DNA from: Verrucomicrobiota bacterium
GTDB taxonomy: Bacteria; Verrucomicrobiota; Verrucomicrobiia; Limisphaerales; UBA9464
Length of the DNA stretch: 64,000 nucleotides
Assembly: GCA_947454705.1 (NCBI GenBank)
Contig: CANGKZ010000003.1
Coordinates: forward strand, 124,001 to 188,000
Direction of reading: 5' to 3'
The translations under genes and the position numbers were made by a program. This document shows positions 62,446-64,000 of this stretch, piece after piece (within the stretch, counting starts at the first letter, position 1; each line of letters starts with the position of its first letter). The notes beneath the pieces are model-generated. The model ran no database searches. It had not been told where the DNA came from and saw nothing but the letters and a program-made list of their open reading frames with translations.

Positions 62446-64000
62446 ATGACGCCCAAACTCTTTTCCGAACTCGGCCTTTCCCCTGAAGTCCTCAAGGCCA
62501 TTGAACGCCTGGGCTTCGAGCAGGCGTCCCCCATCCAAGCAGAAGCCATTCCGGTGATCCAAACCGGCAAGGATGTGGTGGGCCAGTCGCAGACCGGCTC
62601 TGGAAAGACCGCGGCCTTCGCGATTCCCGCGATCGAAAAGATCAAACCCGCCGACCGCTGCGTCCAGGTGCTGGTGCTCTGCCCCACGCGTGAACTCGCC
62701 GTTCAGGTCAGCGAGGAAGTGCACAAGCTCGCCGCCTTCAAGCCCGGCGTCCGCGCCCTGCCGATCTACGGCGGGCAAAGCTACGATCGCCAATACGCCG
62801 GTCTTCGCGCCGGCGCCAATTTCGTCATCGGCACTCCCGGTCGCGTCATGGACCACATGCAGCGCGGGACGCTGAAGCTCGAGCGCATCCACACCGTCAT
62901 CCTCGACGAGGCCGACGAGATGCTCGACATGGGCTTCCGCGAGGACATTGAGGTCATCCTCAAGGCCATGCCCCCCGAGCGCCAGACGGTGCTCTTCTCC
63001 GCGACCGTTCCCCGGGCCATCGAGGAACTCATCCGCAACTACACCCGAGACGCCGTCCGCGTCCGGATCGAGGCCAAGGCCCTGACCGTACCAACGGTGG
63101 AACAGGTCTATTTCGAAGTGGACCGCCGCTGGAAGTTCGAAGCCCTCACCCGGCTCATCGAACTGCACAACACCACGCTCGGCATCGTGTTCTGCAACAC
63201 GCAGCGCATGGTCGATGAACTCAGCGACCATCTTCAGGCCGCTGGCTACAGCGCCGACGCCCTGCACGGCGGCATGGCCCAGGCGGCCCGCGACCGCGTG
63301 ATGAAGAAGTTCCGCAGCGGCGGACTCGAATTCCTTGTGGCCACCGACGTGGCCGCACGCGGAATCGACGTCGATGATGTCCAGGTGGTCTTCAATTACG
63401 ACCTCCCCTACGACGCCGAAGATTACGTCCACCGCATCGGCCGCACCGGCCGCGCCGGACGTACAGGCATCGCCATTACCTTCGTCAGCGGACGCGAATT
63501 CTTCCTCATTCGCGAAATTGAACGCTTCACCCGTCAACGCATTCGCAAGGGCGAGATTCCCTCCGAAGGTGAAATCGAGCGCGTGCGCGAGGATCAGTTG
63601 ATCAGCCGCGTGCGCACCGTGCTCACCGCCGGCGGATTCCCGAAGCGCGAACACCTCATTGAGGCCCTGCTTGAAGAAGGCTTTGATTCCGTCGCCATCG
63701 CAGGCGCTGCGCTCCACATGCTGACTGGCGGTGGAGACAATGCGGAAGGAGCCCCAGCCGCTCCTGCTGGCGTCGCACCCGCTGGCGCACCTGCAGCACG
63801 GCCCGCCAAAGCCGCCCCTGCCCCCGCTGCACCGCGTCCGCAGCCCCAACCGCAGTACGTGGCTGGCGTAGCGTCCGATTCCGTGCCCGCTGCGGCCTCC
63901 AGGCCTGCACCGTTTTCCACCGCTGGCCGGGTGAACCCGAAGCCCGCGCGCCCGACGGAACCCAAACCCGCTGCGGCAGCTCCTGCTCCAGCGCCCACTC
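62446..64000 (+). CDS. DEAD-box ATP-dependent RNA helicase, 3' end outside window
   Basis: The frame is open from ATG 62446 to the window end (518 codons), so the C terminus is missing. Motifs in order: Q motif FEQASPIQAEAIP; Walker A SQTGSGKT with K54; PTRELAVQV; GTPGRV; D154-E-A-D157; SAT in LFSATVP; then domain 2 with IVFCNTQR, LHGGMAQAARDRVM, ATDVAARGIDVDDV and HRIGRTGRAGR. This is a canonical cold-shock/ribosome-assembly type helicase (DeaD/CsdA/RhlE-like). After about residue 425 the sequence turns into an Ala/Pro-rich disordered tail that runs out of the window; a DbpA-type RNA-binding domain could follow. The long reading frame on the opposite strand is only a codon-bias shadow. Confidence 0.95.
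   Translation, partial: MTPKLFSELGLSPEVLKAIERLGFEQASPIQAEAIPVIQTGKDVVGQSQTGSGKTAAFAIPAIEKIKPADRCVQVLVLCPTRELAVQVSEEVHKLAAFKPGVRALPIYGGQSYDRQYAGLRAGANFVIGTPGRVMDHMQRGTLKLERIHTVILDEADEMLDMGFREDIEVILKAMPPERQTVLFSATVPRAIEELIRNYTRDAVRVRIEAKALTVPTVEQVYFEVDRRWKFEALTRLIELHNTTLGIVFCNTQRMVDELSDHLQAAGYSADALHGGMAQAARDRVMKKFRSGGLEFLVATDVAARGIDVDDVQVVFNYDLPYDAEDYVHRIGRTGRAGRTGIAITFVSGREFFLIREIERFTRQRIRKGEIPSEGEIERVREDQLISRVRTVLTAGGFPKREHLIEALLEEGFDSVAIAGAALHMLTGGGDNAEGAPAAPAGVAPAGAPAARPAKAAPAPAAPRPQPQPQYVAGVASDSVPAAASRPAPFSTAGRVNPKPARPTEPKPAAAAPAPAPT

Noticed and set aside
62314-63849. 511-codon minus-strand frame
   Set aside because: Antisense to the DEAD-box helicase, whose motifs are complete on the plus strand.

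Overview
The window is a GC-rich bacterial chromosome segment with almost only chromosomal genes. The gene content points to the PVC group, most likely Verrucomicrobiota (Limisphaerales/Pedosphaera-like). The indicators are a DUF1549/DUF1553 planctomycete-type protein, three PEP-CTERM proteins, a GFTLIELLVVIAIIAIL pseudopilin ending in the FADGH motif, proteins with bacterial Ig repeats, Tat-exported Gfo/Idh/MocA oxidoreductases, a sulfatase, a CotH kinase-like protein, a redoxin-cytochrome-monooxygenase fusion, and B12-dependent ribonucleotide reductase. This placement is inferred from gene families; no rRNA is present to confirm it. I found no tRNA, rRNA, CRISPR array, insertion sequence, integrase or phage gene.

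Layout. 1-5090: end of a DUF1549/DUF1553 protein, then valS. 5176-12896: minus-strand block of secreted or anchored proteins (seven-Ig protein, large exported protein of unknown function, HEAT-repeat membrane protein, redoxin/cytochrome c/copper monooxygenase fusion). 13049-14838: zinc-ribbon protein and MFS transporter with overlapping ends. 14902-19644: minus-strand glycan operon (Gfo/Idh/MocA oxidoreductase, unclassified clan-A-like glycosidase, GH30 glycosidase). 19719-23978: PBP4-type carboxypeptidase, TPR protein, DUF1232 protein, sulfatase and a possible 56-residue protein. 24340-32009: nrdJ with a structured leader, pseudopilin, leuD, CotH-like lipoprotein, accD. 32028-38429: minus-strand recJ, TerC, unknown anchored protein, aldo/keto reductase, ilvD. 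38760-41973: three tandem paralogous PEP-CTERM proteins. 42026-47502: plus-strand GHL10 glycosidase, TIM-barrel isomerase, PdeM-like phosphoesterase, sugar nucleotidyltransferase, radical SAM protein. 47567-51826: minus-strand beta-barrel-like protein, two-Ig protein, glgC. 52004-57396: dgt, lone cyclic-nucleotide-binding domain, an unknown protein, Dabb protein, then a tight minus-strand operon ending in a SNase-like protein and led by a PilT-type ATPase. 57501-64000: nth, PQQ-type beta-propeller, sugar isomerase-like lipoprotein, Tat-exported oxidoreductase, and the start of a DEAD-box RNA helicase that runs off the window.

How it fits together. Much of the window serves polysaccharide breakdown and the cell surface: GH30, a clan-A-like hydrolase, GHL10, the sulfatase, two Gfo/Idh/MocA enzymes, two TIM-barrel isomerases, Ig-domain and PEP-CTERM proteins. 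The rest is housekeeping: translation (valS), DNA repair (recJ, nth), dNTP supply (nrdJ, dgt), branched-chain amino acids (leuD, ilvD), fatty acids (accD), glycogen (glgC) and cell wall (dacB-like). The most unusual items are the PEP-CTERM triplet with a hairpin-dense spacer, the structured nrdJ leader, a 50-nt compound hairpin before leuD, a recurrent intergenic hairpin with a CGTCA loop, and the redoxin-cytochrome-monooxygenase fusion. Start codons were chosen from signal peptides, family-typical N termini and overlaps with neighbours, so several differ from the longest possible reading frame.
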